Program-made: the position numbers and the translations under genes
DNA from: Boswellia sacra
Lineage: Eukaryota > Streptophyta > Magnoliopsida > Sapindales > Burseraceae
Reading direction: 5' to 3'
Length of the DNA stretch: 64,000 nt
NCBI GenBank assembly: GCA_013180625.2
Contig: SNVD02005099.1
Span: 124,001 to 188,000, forward strand
The notes under the pieces: model-generated
The model's input: the letters and a program-made list of their open reading frames with translations, nothing else
Databases searched by the model: none
What the model was told of the DNA's origin: nothing
Part shown: positions 51,455-63,720 of the stretch, in pieces
Layout: every line of letters starts with the position of its first letter
Position numbering within the stretch: position 1 is the first letter of the stretch

Positions 51455-52440
51455 TTCATACGTAGGGCAAAAGTTAGGATTCTTATCCCCATCCCAATTT
51501 TTAAAACAACCAAATCCATCCTAGTAGGACATATCCCCACGGATAATTCACATCCTGCTTTTTTATAATTTTGATAATTTCAAAATATAATTTTTGAAAA
51601 GAAAAATCTAACAAAAAAAAAACTTTTGTTTTTTCAATTAATCCATCCTAACACATTTCATGTGGAAAAACTTATATATAAATTGCAGAATACTACTTTT
51701 CTAATTTTATAATTTAAAGTGTCACACTGACTATTACTGAGACGACACGATCACATGAATAAAGAAGTTTATATATCTTAGAATCGTTAAACTTGATTTT
51801 ATCTTATACTTTATTATATTTTATCCTTACCTCAGGATCAACTTAAGTTTATTTCATTTTTTGAGCTTTATCCATATCTTAGTGATCAGATTCAGAGATC
51901 AAAATATCATTAAACATGGAACTATATAATTAAGAAGCAGTCTTGGCTATTTATATGAGAGCCGCTCTCTTGTTGGCTCTTTTGAAGCTAGGGTTTTTTC
52001 TTAAGAAAGCATCTTGATTTTATAGGCAAGGTATGTGCCTGATCTATTTTTGCATTCAGTTTCAATTAATTATCTTCTGTTTTATTTTTTTCAATTCAGA
52101 TTCAATTAACATCACTTTTTATATATTTAAATTCAGATTGAGTCGTATCCTGCAGGCCAAAAGCATATGCACATCGAGGAAACTGATGAAAAACAGAAGC
52201 AGCGCCAAGGGATTATTGAGGAATACGATAGAATAAGTTCTTTGCATGATTCGATCCTTCATCATATCCTCTCCTTTCTTCCCGCAAAAATGGCTGTGTA
52301 AACTACCATTCTCTCAAAGTGATGGCCAAAATTGTGGATATCCCATCCCTATTATAACTTATCAATGTATCCATTCTTGAGGGAGTGCAGTCAACTCTTC
52401 CTCTCTCCGAAAGAGTCGTTCAAATATGATTAGTTAAGAT
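51455..52440 (+). pseudogene. F-box pseudogene, duplicate locus
   Basis: The promoter region matches 26460-26556 plus 32307-32800, and the first exon matches 32950-33200. The open part 52167-52301 reads MHIEETDEKQKQRQGI ... DRISSLHDSILHHILSFLPA, an F-box core. A stop (at the Arg of the usual VRTTILSKRW) follows, and a second Arg codon is also a stop. No LRR part survives. The TATA box is altered relative to the other copy. Confidence 0.75.
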
Positions 52441-53969
52441 TCGATCAAAAGGTGTTTGAAGATTGTTTTTCTTTTTCTTTCATTACCTTTCTCTGTATTA
52501 ATGTGCAAATTTTGGCCTTGCAATTCCCTTGTTTGTTTCGCTGAGATTCACGTTAATTCTTACATGTCAATTTTCTTTTTGTTTCCAAGTGGTTGTATAC
52601 AAAATCAATATGTCCTCTAGCTTCTATAAACAATGTGCAAATCAATTTCTTTAATTTGGTGTCCATCGATCTAGTCTAAGAGATTGTTTCTCTGTAACTC
52701 TTTAATCAACTTTCTGCTACATATCAACTTATCTTACGTATAACTTAGAAATTCACAATACTGAAAATGATTGAGTCAGCATTTTTTTTTTCAATTTATT
52801 GCAAATATTTGCTTCGAGCTTAATCGTGGCTATTTATCAAGAGCACAAATTTTCTGGAATCCACTTTATTGCATCGAGCCCACTAGGTGGGACCGCCCAC
52901 ACCTGGTCCCACCCCATGTGGACGATTCTGATGACACTAGTACTCTTGCACGGTTGTGATGAGACCAGTACTCTTATTATTTTAGGACTACCTAAAAGTT
53001 ATCTTAATTAATTAAAACCCTCGAAATTTATTATTATCATTAGGTCTTAAATATTATATAATAAGTTTTTTGTTTAATGACGTTTTATATTAAATTAAAA
53101 TAAAAAATATAAATATAAAGTTAAATTTTATCCTTAAATATATTTTTTCTAATAAATAATCCCAATGAAAATTAAATATAACAAATCATTTTCATATTTT
53201 TTCTAATAAATAATCCCAATGAAAATTAAATATAACAAATCATTTTCATTTCAATTTGAGTAATGCATGTACATTAATAATAAATGACATTAATTAACAT
53301 AAGGATATCACATCATCATCAGTTTATGACGATCATATAGACGATCATATAGGAATGCTAATCATATAGACGATTATATAGGAATACTAATGTATGTGTG
53401 AGTTTGTATATGTAGTTTGTATGAGTAGCATTACTCTTTTAATATTTCATTTCTTATTCTTTAGTATGGATAAACCTTTCAAATACCAATAAAATCTGTT
53501 ATTTCATAATAGTCATAATATAGTAATTAAAATATGTTATTTCATAATATTCATAATATAATAATTAAATCGTTTAATATTTATGCATTTTATTATATCA
53601 TAAATTCAAAATTTTACTCTTTTACATCAAACTCTCATGAAGGAAGTAGATTATCTCAATAAAAATCAAAGTCTTTCATATTCTCCCAACAAAGATAGTT
53701 TCTTTTTATTATTTTAATTTTTTATCAATATTAATTTTTAATTATTTATTGCATATCAGTTTCGAATTATTTAATTGGTGGAATTATTTAATTTGTAGTT
53801 TTAAGTATGTGTACTATAAAATATCAATAACAATTTAAGGTTAAAAATAGAATCCTAACAAGAAAATCTTTGTAAAATTTTAAAATATATATTGGTGAAA
53901 AGTTATTAATTAAATAAAACAAATATTAAAAAATTCAAACATAATAAAATTATCAGAGAAAAATGAATA
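52441..53969. other. AT-rich intergenic space
   Basis: No gene seen. It contains a 54-base tandem duplication at 53142-53249 and GATCATATAGACGAT repeats at 53330-53390, the latter possibly a MITE end. Confidence 0.4.
53142..53249. repeat. 54-base direct tandem duplication
   Basis: Two identical adjacent copies of a unit starting ATTTTTTCTAATAAATAATC. Confidence 0.9.
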
Positions 53970-54235
53970 TAATAGTAATTATATGCATGTATAACACTCT
54001 CTTAAAAAAATATAAAATATTTTATATATAAAAGAAAATGGGATGAATAAATAAATTTAGATATAACAATTTTTAATTATTAATTTTTTACATTGAATAT
54101 AAAGGCTATGGATGTCAAATGTAACATATAATTAAAATGATATAATTTTGAATAAATTAAATATAACTTAAAATAAAAACATATAATATAAATATAATAC
54201 AAATTACTACATAACATAAATAATAATGCGAAAAA
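53970..54235. repeat. Left arm of a long inverted repeat
   Basis: Reverse complement of 54890-55190, with numerous changes. The same repeat also occurs once in each of tandem copies A, B and C (34810-35160, 36620-36965, 38930-39300). Confidence 0.65.
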
Positions 54236-54302
54236 ATTACTAAAGTAACACAATAAATATAAAATATAATTTGAGATTTATATATTAACCATAATTTCAC
54301 GT

Positions 54303-54470
54303 GATGGAGTGGAAGTTGAGGTTGAGGAAGCTTTGGGGTTGATTGGAAGTTCCAAGGTGATGGAGTGGGATGGTAAATGGAAGATGTTGGATAACAAGGA
54401 GATGCGGCTTTCTTTGAAGCAAAATGCTTTAGTCTTGGAACAGAGCAGCCTCATAAATGCTACTAGTTAG
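54303..54470 (+). pseudogene. GeBP-like C-terminal fragment
   Basis: A 55-codon stretch reads VEVEVEEALGLIGSSKVMEW, then KWKMLDNKEMRLSLKQNALV and LEQSSL, and ends at a natural-looking stop. It matches the C-terminal helical part of GeBP-type proteins and the relic at 44838-45180 (GLGLIRSTKIKELNDKW; LMLEQDQL). There is no start codon or upstream domain. It lies between the two arms of an inverted repeat. Confidence 0.55.
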
Positions 54471-54889
54471 TCATCATCGCCCAATTAAAAATGATTGATT
54501 TTTCTTTTTCTTGTTTTTTCACTGCTCTTTGTTAACAATGAAATAATAAGTTCTTGGGCTTTTCATTAAAGATTATGCATTTAAATAATTTATGTGGTAG
54601 ATTTTTTAACGGTAAAAATCTTTTAACATAAAAAATTGTTTACCAGAATTATGAAGTATTTTACTCTGTTCCTAAATTAAAATTTTCATCATGTTTCTAA
54701 ATGAGTTAGTATCTTTGCTACACCATGGTTGAGAACCCATGTTTTTGTTGAACTAATCAAGGAAGTACTGCATAAAATCTTTTAAACTTCTAAACCATTT
54801 TTTGTACTCACATTATGACCATTTTTTGTACTCACATTCTAATCATGAGAGCTAATGTTCTATTAGTGAAATTATTGTTAATATAAATG

Positions 54890-55190
54890 TAAAATTATAA
54901 TTTATACTTATTCGGTTATTTTAGTGATTGTTTGGTATTATATTTATGCTATATATATTGTTTGTATTATATTTATACTATTATATTTTATTTTATTTTA
55001 TGTTATGTTTAATTTATTAAAAGCTATGTCATTTTAATTATATATGACCCATAGATATCCTTTAGTCTTTGTATTCAATATAAAAAATAAATAATTAAAA
55101 TTTTTTATATTTAAATTTATTTATCCATCCTAGTGTAAATAAAATATTTTATATTTTTTTCAAGAGAATATTCTATATATTCATTTTTCT
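54890..55190. repeat. Right arm of a long inverted repeat
   Basis: Pairs with 53970-54235. AT-rich, with the landmark TAATTTATTAAAAGCTATGT. Confidence 0.65.
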
Positions 55191-55254
55191 TTAATAATTT
55201 TACGAGCCACGGTGATCCTGTTTACAAGTATAAAAGACCTTAACAGAAATCTAC

Positions 55255-57620
55255 ACTGTGTTCTTTTTTGTTTTATGTGTTTTTGTTTCTAAAATGATTT
55301 GGAAAATGAATTCTATAATTTAGAGAATGTATTTTAAGTAAAGAATATGCGTTTGAAAATAAATTCGTAAAATACAAATTTGAAAATGGTTTTAAGAATA
55401 TGTGCTTGGAAATAAATTCTTGAGCTGAAATTTTGAAAACAAAAACAAGATATGTGTTTGAAAATGAATCATTGACATCAAATTTTGGAAACAAAAATAT
55501 AAAATGTGTTTGGAAATGAATTCAAAACACTTGTTCTTATAAATTGTATAAATAAAATGATTATTAACAAATAATATTTTAAACTAAATGCATGCTCCCA
55601 TTATACATATTGTTAACAAATAACATATGCTTAATTATACAAACAAGATCACCTTTTGCTTCTTACGATATTTTTACCCAAGTATTTTCTTCTCTTTTCT
55701 ACTTCACTTTATAGTGCTTACTATAAATGTGTTTAGTTAAGATTAAAAAAAAGGAAAATTGAAAAAATGGACACAATTAGAGGCCTTTAATAAAATTTAG
55801 ACACATCCTGAAAAATTTTCATGCCGTAGACACTTTCTTGACAAAAAGACTAAAATACCCTTAACCTTTCGAATTATTCGCAAAGCCCTATTTCCCTCTT
55901 CAGACAAATATATCCGAAACCCCTCGACACTACTGGAAACGCAAACCGACACGAGCCTCCTCTGAGGACAGAAGCAAGACGACGCAGAGGAAGCAAGAAT
56001 CGACTCTGAGGTACGTCTATTTGTCCGTTTTTGTGATTTATTTGGTTGTTTTCTCTTTCGTTAGATTTGATTCAGTTTTTAGGAAATCTTAATTGGGGAT
56101 TTGAGTTTTCGTCGGATTTGTAAACTTATTCTGTGTTTTTAGGGATAAATCTAATGTTATTAGGTGAATTTTGTGATTTGATGTGTATAAAAACTATGAA
56201 AATCGACGGATTTTGTCACGAGGTAGACAATGGAGAGTGTCGATTTTATCTCGACATCACGACACTCGACACGACGTCATGTCGGACGCACAACCGACAC
56301 TCGATATCAGTTTATTTTCGAAGACATTGAGTGTCGGTTTCCAAATCAACACTCGATATGCCTTGTGTCGAGTGTCGAATTATGAATCTGACAATGGGTA
56401 TGTCTTGTGTCGAGTGTCTTGTGTCGAGTGTAACCGACACTCGATATGCCTTGTGTCGAGTGAATCCAACACTGGGTATGTCTTGTGTCTAGTGTCTTGT
56501 GTCAAGTGTCGAGCGTCGAGTTTTGTCGAGTTTCGTCGAGCGTTTTGGCAGGTTGCTTGTTTTTGCATCGTTTTTTGCCTTTTTGCATCATATTTAATTA
56601 TAACGGCCTTGTATTTGCAGGTTGAAGCAAATAGCAAGTGAATTTGAACTGTCCTTCGCCCTGAATGAGATTGAGATTCAGCGGAGGTTGAGCAGCAGCC
56701 TAACACGACTGAACCATGATATCATGTCATGCATATATGATGTATAGTTACACATATTTTTGGTAGTTAGTTTGTGGATTTTTTAGACATTATTGTATAG
56801 TGACATTTTTGTATAGTCACATATGATTTCCATGTTTAGTGGTATGAAAACTTGTAAATACATATTTTGTGGTTGTATTACTACATACGTGTACCTCGTC
56901 CCATTGCACTCATACATGAATGAGAATTTACGCACAACACGCGTATGGTTTATACATTGACGAACCACATAAATTCGAGTCTAATGCATTGTTCGTAAAG
57001 AGATATGAATGTATTATGCCTGGACAAAGCACATAAAGCAGAATCTCATACACAAATATTTAATTTAATGAAAAAGCACAAAAACTCGTGTTTAAAACAT
57101 TAATGTTACATACTCGACATGTCGAGATTCGATCAAACACAACCTCTTGACACTCGATGACACTCGACAAATGTCATCTTCTTCATCCCTGTCGACTGCG
57201 ATACCAGATTTTCTCTCAATGATTGTCAATTTTCAGCAAATTTCTAACAAATACGTTAGTGAAGGTTGAAGGTTTCCAGGAATGGATGGGTGGGGATGCT
57301 TCATTGAAACATGGGTGTGATGAAATAGAAACGGGAGTTCGGATTACAGTTGAGTGAAGAAAGAGATCTGAGTGAACAGTACTTGCAAAGTATGGAGGAA
57401 CGGGTTTTGAACTTAGAATTGGAGAGAGAAGAAGAAAATAGAAGACGAAAATAGAGAGAGAACAGTTAGGGAGGGATGAATTTGAACTCCAAAAATGTTA
57501 AGAAAGAATGTTTTGTGAAAACATATTACAAGAACAGAAAAGAACACGTTTTGCACGAATTCTGTTCTCCGAAAATGAAAAACGGCGTTTAGAAAACAAA
57601 AAAGAATAGAGCCCTAGTTA
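55255..57620. mobile_element. PIF/Harbinger-like remnant (composite)
   Basis: The left edge GTTCTTTTTTGTTTTATG and the inverted right edge ATTCTTTTTTGTTTTCTA form imperfect terminal repeats. Near the right end, plus-strand codons (about 57350-57450) read QLSEERDLSEQYLQSMEERV then LNLELEREEENRRRK, a coiled-coil tail of the kind found in the Myb/trihelix-like protein of Harbinger elements. Stops follow. No transposase was found. The middle (55745-56640) looks like a second element, with CGACACTCGA repeats. Confidence 0.4.
56215..56545. repeat. CTTGTGTCGAGTGTC tandem repeats
   Basis: About ten copies of TGTCGAGTG or its complement CACTCGACA in 330 bases, some in direct array (TATGCCTTGTGTCGAGTG). 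Related motifs recur at 57117-57170. Confidence 0.75.
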
Positions 57621-57639
57621 ACTCTAGTTTTGTTGCCTA

Positions 57640-59090
57640 ATAATCACAAACACAAAAGCAATCACATTCTAATATTCTATTTTGATTTCTCTTAGAAACA
57701 AAGAATGTCTGAAAGAAGTGCAATAGCTCCTAGGAGAGAGGAAGGTTCCCACCTCAAGAAGAGCAACCACTGATTCACCTGATCATGCGGCGGTTTCTCC
57801 TTTCACTACAAGTAACCCCAACTTCAATAGCACCAACACACCAGTCCAATAATCCAAGTCCATAAATGAAAATAATCAAAATCATAAATAAATTAAACCA
57901 AAAAAATCAAATCCAACAAAATAAATTTAAAAAAAAAAAACTAGTGCTAGGAACGCACAGTCAATCTGCTCCACCACCACCATCGCATCAGATTTTTGCT
58001 CTCTCTCATCTCCACAATTTTTATTTCTCTTTTCATTCTCTCCTTTCATGGCTCACCCCTTCTATGACTAATTCAAATAGTCTTCCTCATATCACGCCCA
58101 CACAATCACCAACAACATCCACATAAACAACAGTACTCAACCACGACGCATCATCAAAAAATGTCCAAACATCAAGTCGTAAGGGCAGGTCATGGTAGCC
58201 AGCATCAATACCACAGCGAGGAAGGTTTTAGTCTCTGGAGTCTTCAAAGGCCACACATCAACCACCATCCAACGTCGGTGAGAAGCACCACCTGCCGACA
58301 CATCCATGATCGCTACCAAACTAGAGACCATCATAACTACCGACAGCCACCAAATGCCTCAAAGAACCATCAATAACCACTATTAACAACTAACAAATGC
58401 CCATACACAACCGTCCAAACAAGAAACAACAAAGAGAAATTGATTTAGGTAAGTTTTATGACTCGGTGTGATGATCTGCGAAGAGATTGTTTTTTACAAG
58501 TTCTTTAGGTTCTGGTTGGTATGGATATTATCATAACGAAGAGTCAGGTAGTTTTAGGGTTTGTTAATTAATAATTTATTTGTTATTATATTTTCCTATT
58601 GTGATATAAGGGTAAAGTAGACTTTTTATAATTTAGTTGGTGAAAAACTAACAAAATTTGTTAACTTGGACTTATATAAGAAAAATACCTAAATGATAAG
58701 GACTTGGACTTACATAAGAAAAATACCTAAATGATAAGGACTGTAATGGTACAAATACGAAAATTTATTTTAGAGTGATATTACCCTAAACTTTAAAAGT
58801 AGTGTATAATATTATTTCAAAATCAAATCCATATACCATATGAAGGGAAAATTTTATCATACATAGTGAAACATATGCTCAAGAGGAAGGAAGTCAACCA
58901 CAATAGAGAATGGTACTTAAATGGTGGTTATTTTCTCTAAAACAACTAATTTTACTCCATTCAATACTAAATGATGGTTCCAACTTCATATAAATTTATC
59001 AAAATTTTCAAAATTGATTCTAAAATTAATTAATCATATTTTTCTTCATGGCTTGCCACGTTGGATCCCCCTTATTTTTTAAAAAATGGG
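57640..59090. other. Intergenic space, no gene seen
   Basis: CAC/CCA-rich low-complexity stretches at 57950-58400. A direct repeat of about 42 bases (AAGAAAAATACCTAAATGAT units) at 58670-58741. No coding signal. Confidence 0.4.
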
Positions 59091-59094
59091 ACTT

Positions 59095-60495
59095 CTGAAA
59101 AATAGTCGGCAAAAGCCCCAACCGTTACCTTCCATTTCGTTAAGAGTGCCATGGGCAAGGGCAACAGGGTCATTTAACTTAAAAAGTTAAATATCTCAAT
59201 TAAAATAAATATAAAAATTAAACTTTAATTATATTTTTTTCTCTCCTCCCCATCCCATCCCCGTTACCACTTACCCACACGTTTGTTCATCCCGTCTCTC
59301 TGTTCATCTTCAAGCTCCATTTTCTTTCATTTTGTTAACTTTTGTCACCAAAAAAACAATTGAAATCATATCTAAACTTAAACTCAAAATCACACTCCAT
59401 AATTTGATTCAATATACCCAAAATCAAACCTCCTAATTATAATCCTTCTTTTCTTTTTTCCTTCTCTCTGTTTTGATTTCTTCATTGTCAGAGTGTTCTT
59501 CTCATAGCCAACCTTCGTCATCACCGCCAACCATGACCTCTCATCTCACAACAAACCTTCGTCATTGCCACCAACTATTACTTTTCCTTGTCGGACAAAC
59601 ACATGTTCAAAGGCCAGAAAAAACAAAAGAAAACCTAGAGAAAAAGAACCCACTGAGAAGAAAAAAAAATAGAAAAGAAAAAGGAAAAAAAAAGAATACA
59701 AAAAGGAAAAAGAATAAAAATAACCAAATGAGAAAAATAACCAAATAACGTAACAACGTAACCAAACATCATTTCATTTACAATCAACAACAATGAAACT
59801 GCATCCCAAAAGCTCACTAACTTCCTCCAACTTGTGCATAAGCATCACTTTGTCTTCATCCGACACGGCAGCATCGATCATCCTTGATCTCGAATACGAC
59901 TCCACAGCACTATGACCTGAATCCATCTCTCAAATTCACCCAAGAAAAGCCTAAAATTTCATGGATATATCAATCAAAACCCCAATCTCACAAACCCACC
60001 TCACAATAATTAGCACAAATACAAACAATCTCGTGGTACAAAATCAGAATTCTTCAAGATCTCTCTCGGCTTCATTTTTATCTTCTCAACTTAAGAGAGC
60101 AGCTACTATTCACCGAAGGAGGTTGAACTGGATCTTAGTTGTACATATGCAGAAGGATCTTTTGATTTCTGAGGTGGCGGTCTAGTTGTATAAAGTGGGT
60201 GAGACGAAGGTTAAGGGGAAGGAAGGTGGCAGCGATGAGAAGGAAGGAGAGGAAGGTGGGTAGCTTTGAGAGCAGAGATGATGAAGGTTGGCTGTGAGAT
60301 GAGACAGAAGAGAGATGATGGAGGAGAGAGCGAGTTGCAGAGGTGAAGAAGAAGACAGGAAAGGGCAAAAAAGTAAATTTATCATTGTTAGTTAAGTTTA
60401 ATAGATGAAACTAACGGTTGGGGGGTTTTGTGACTTTTTTCAAAAATTCTGGGGAGCATCGTATTTTTCCAGGGGGTTTAGTGATAGTAACCCTT
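59095..60495. mobile_element. Possible Mutator-like non-autonomous element
   Basis: The left edge GCAAAAGCCCCAACCGTTA and the inverted right edge CAAAACCCCCCAACCGTTA form an imperfect inverted repeat. A CT-rich block follows the left edge. Internal open frames are Lys- or Ser/Leu-rich low complexity. No transposase. Confidence 0.4.
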
Positions 60496-61885
60496 TCTTC
60501 ATAAAATCAAAATTTTCTATAATGCTTTTGCTCAAAATAAAATGACTGAATTTTCTTATATTTGATAAAACAAATCATCATATAACTGAGTTTTATTTCT
60601 TAAAATCAACAAGAAATTAAATTTTTTTACTATAATTTAAAAAGTGGGAATAAAAAATTAACTTTTAAATTAAATTAATTTTATGTAAAAAGTTTCACTC
60701 ACAAAACAAATGATCAATATTGGTTTACCCCACGGCCTGCTGATGGGTCTCCAACAAACCTCTACCTATAGTAATAAAATTTAAGTACTCCATCAAATCC
60801 ATAATTTAAAAATTAACAAAAGTAAAGAAAACTTAAAATCTATATAAATGAAACATAATCATGACTTCGGTTACATGTATATGTAGTACTCCTCTATTAT
60901 ATTTTCTTGTTTCTCCTTACTTTTTTTATATAGCATGACTTATTTTATTATCATGGTTGTTATAGTTTTTTACTCTTTATTTAATTAGGGTTTTATTTAA
61001 TTTGAAAAATTATTAGTATAGGGATTTTTGTTCAAATAGGTTTTTGACTTTCCTAATTTGACTCAAATTCCTAATATGTCGTAGTTAGTATATATATAGG
61101 TTTTTATTATTATTTTGTTAGGCATTATTCAGATATTGATTATTTCATATTAGAGAGATCATTCAGACAGATTATTGAGTTGATTATTGTTTGAGCGTTG
61201 GTGTCATTTTCTTTTGTTTTTTCTCTTTTCTATCTGCCTTTTAGATTTGGCTTTACTTTCCTTCTCCTTTTATAACAAACAACAAACTCTCTTTCCCTTT
61301 CCTTCAAAGCCTTTCGGTTACAAAAACTCTCAATCTCTTTCCCTTCATCTAATTTCTTCCTTATTTATATTTTTTTAACATCCTCCAAGTATGACCCTCG
61401 ATCTTCCTCTCGTAAGTATAATAAAATATGTATTTCACTTTCTTTAGTTTTTTGGTTTTGCACTCTTCCTTCTACTCCAGATAATACTTCTCATTTAAAC
61501 TCAAACAAATGAAAAAATCAAGCATTAAAATATTATTTTTAATTAGCTTGAATGACAAACATTTATTTACCTTGTCTCCCACTTAACCCAAAGCTAACCA
61601 TACGTATCACTAATCCTTTCCTAAACCCAATTACAAAATTTATTTACCCTTTTAATACATAAAACTAATGGGCTGGGTTTAAAGCAATCTGATCTAACTT
61701 CAAATAAGTAAATTAGCCTAAAGCAAATTCATCAAATAAAAATTAACCAAAAGAAAAACTAGTTCATGTTCATTATAATAATACTCAAGAAAAGGAGAAG
61801 AGATTGAAGGACAATGTTCTTGGAGGTGGTGGAGAAGATGATGAGATCAATGTAGAAGAAGGTCAAGAGATATCATTTATTGAGA
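60496..61885. other. Intergenic space, no gene seen
   Basis: AT-rich. A small TATA-like and CT-rich region near 61090-61400 has no convincing frame after it. Confidence 0.4.
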
Positions 61886-61889
61886 AAGA

Positions 61890-62067
61890 GTAATACTACA
61901 TTTACAAAATTTATATGCAAAGTTGATGTGGCATAACTCATTCAATACCATATAACTTATCAATATTTATTACGTTGACAACTCATATTAATCTTTTCAT
62001 TCACCCGACACCACATCAATTTTGTCTACAAACTTTGTATACATACTTTCTAAAACTAGCATTATTG
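61890..62067. mobile_element. MITE with imperfect inverted ends
   Basis: TATGCAAAGTTGATGTGGCA near the left is mirrored near the right (inverted: ACAAAATTGATGTGGTGTC, preceded by TATACAAAGTTT). AT-rich centre, no coding. Confidence 0.5.
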
Positions 62068-62514
62068 CTTAAGCTTAAGGAATTGTGAAGTGACATAGAA
62101 ACTCATTGCATTCTTTAATGAAATTCTTGTCTTGGACTTATTGAATAAGAAATACCCTTTTCCTGACTCTGCTGCCTTCGATGATTTCTATAAGAATTGG
62201 ATAATAAAACCCAGATGTAACAGTGATACTTCTAAACAATCTAGGTAATGCTTGGACATTACTAAATAAGATTAAGAATGACGAATCTACTGAATTGAAG
62301 TCCGAACAAACACTACCAGATGGGGTCTTATGGTCAATAAAACTATGATAGCTAGAAATTGGCCTTTGACCATAACTGATAAAATACCGCAAATGAATGC
62401 ATTTTGGGATAATGAAGAACACTAAACTTTTGGCAAGTGGAAACTTTTATGTTACTTTTACATTACAGTCAACCAGAAGATGCATATTTCTCATTAAAAT
62501 TGGCCTAAGCAATC
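62068..62514. other. Intergenic space
   Basis: AGAAACTCATTGCATTCTTTAA at about 62098 resembles 44610-44632, upstream of the GeBP-like relic, so this is probably part of the same duplicated neighbourhood. No gene seen. Confidence 0.35.
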
Positions 62515-63720
62515 GTTGTTCAAAGAATTTAGTGACGGGAGCATTAAAAACTCAAGAACTCGATTAGAACAGCATATCAATTCATTGGATTAACTGTCTG
62601 TTGATGGCAGTCTTGACTTGATCAGATCAGTTGCCGTGGAAACTTTTCCAAGAAACCAATTCTTCATGAAATCAACAAAGAAAAAAAAGATCAGCGGATG
62701 GGTATTTCCCAATCTCAGAGTAGAAAGCAAGCATGCATTTCAAAAGTGAAAATTTCAGTTCCTACATCACTTGACAACCTCTCAATCTCAATAAAAGACT
62801 CGTTTTCATCTCCTCTTCTATTCTCATCCTCAACATCACCTCCAAGAACAGTCTTCTCTATCTTTTTTTCAATTCCTTTAGTGTCACCTCCAAGAACGTT
62901 CTTTCCGAGAAGGCATGGACCTCGAAAACAAAGCTTGAGCTCATGCATTCACCTTGATTCCTAAAAATTCGGATCGTTTGACACAGGTCCAATGCCAAAT
63001 CAAATCCAATGTATATTTATAACAAAATGAGATGATGCCACATGGAAAAAAGAACGGATGAGAGCATTTGCATATTTGAATCTCGAATATAAAAGGAAAA
63101 AGGAAACGTTCTACAGGTATGTCACCCTGAATACTTGAAACACAAGAAATACTGTACGACAAGCTTCACTGACTTAAGCATCGGAGGGTTTTCACGGGAA
63201 AACCCCTAGCTTGGTCTGTTTTGCAGGAACTTGAGCTTGGTGATAGCTTGGAGAACTTACTCGGGTAAAATCAGCTCGAATGGACAATGATTCATCGTCT
63301 GTACGTGGCTTAGAGCTCGTTTAAGTTAATCTTTTCTCTGTGACTCTGCAGTTGAAGCATTCTTATGTAAACCTGCTCTTGAAATGATTCTTCATTGTTG
63401 CCATGTTGTTAGTTCTTGGATTACTTGAGCTCGTCCGTTATATCGGGCTGATGAATGTTGAAATGTTCTGTATCTGATATTCTGGTTCCATTGACCAATT
63501 AAATTTTGAGATCCTTGTTATTACTATATTGTCCTTGTGCTAAATTACATCGACAACATTGGAATTCGATGAATGGTGTTTGATGATTCTTTTTTCTACT
63601 CTTTCACCGTGTTTTGGTTTTGGCATGTTAAGTCCCGTTTTAGAAACTAGACCGTAGACAGATTGTTTCAATGTTGTGTACAATCCAAAAGGTGCGATTG
63701 CTTCAAAATTGAAAAAAATA
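62515..63720. repeat. Rearranged duplicate of 48.7-49.15 kb
   Basis: 62515-62740 matches 48935-49150 inverted, and 63570-63720 matches 48700-48900 directly. Between them lies unmatched sequence with an ATCACCTCCAAGAAC repeat (about 62835-62895) and a GGTTTTCACGGGAAAACC hairpin at 63189-63206. Confidence 0.65.

Noticed and set aside
59473..60385. Several 60-90 codon frames
   Set aside because: They are Lys-rich or Ser/Leu-rich low complexity on both strands within a probable non-autonomous transposon.
62698..62964. 88-codon Ser/Pro-rich frame
   Set aside because: It spans a junction between duplicated sequence and a short internal repeat; there is no family match, and it is not conserved in the other copy.
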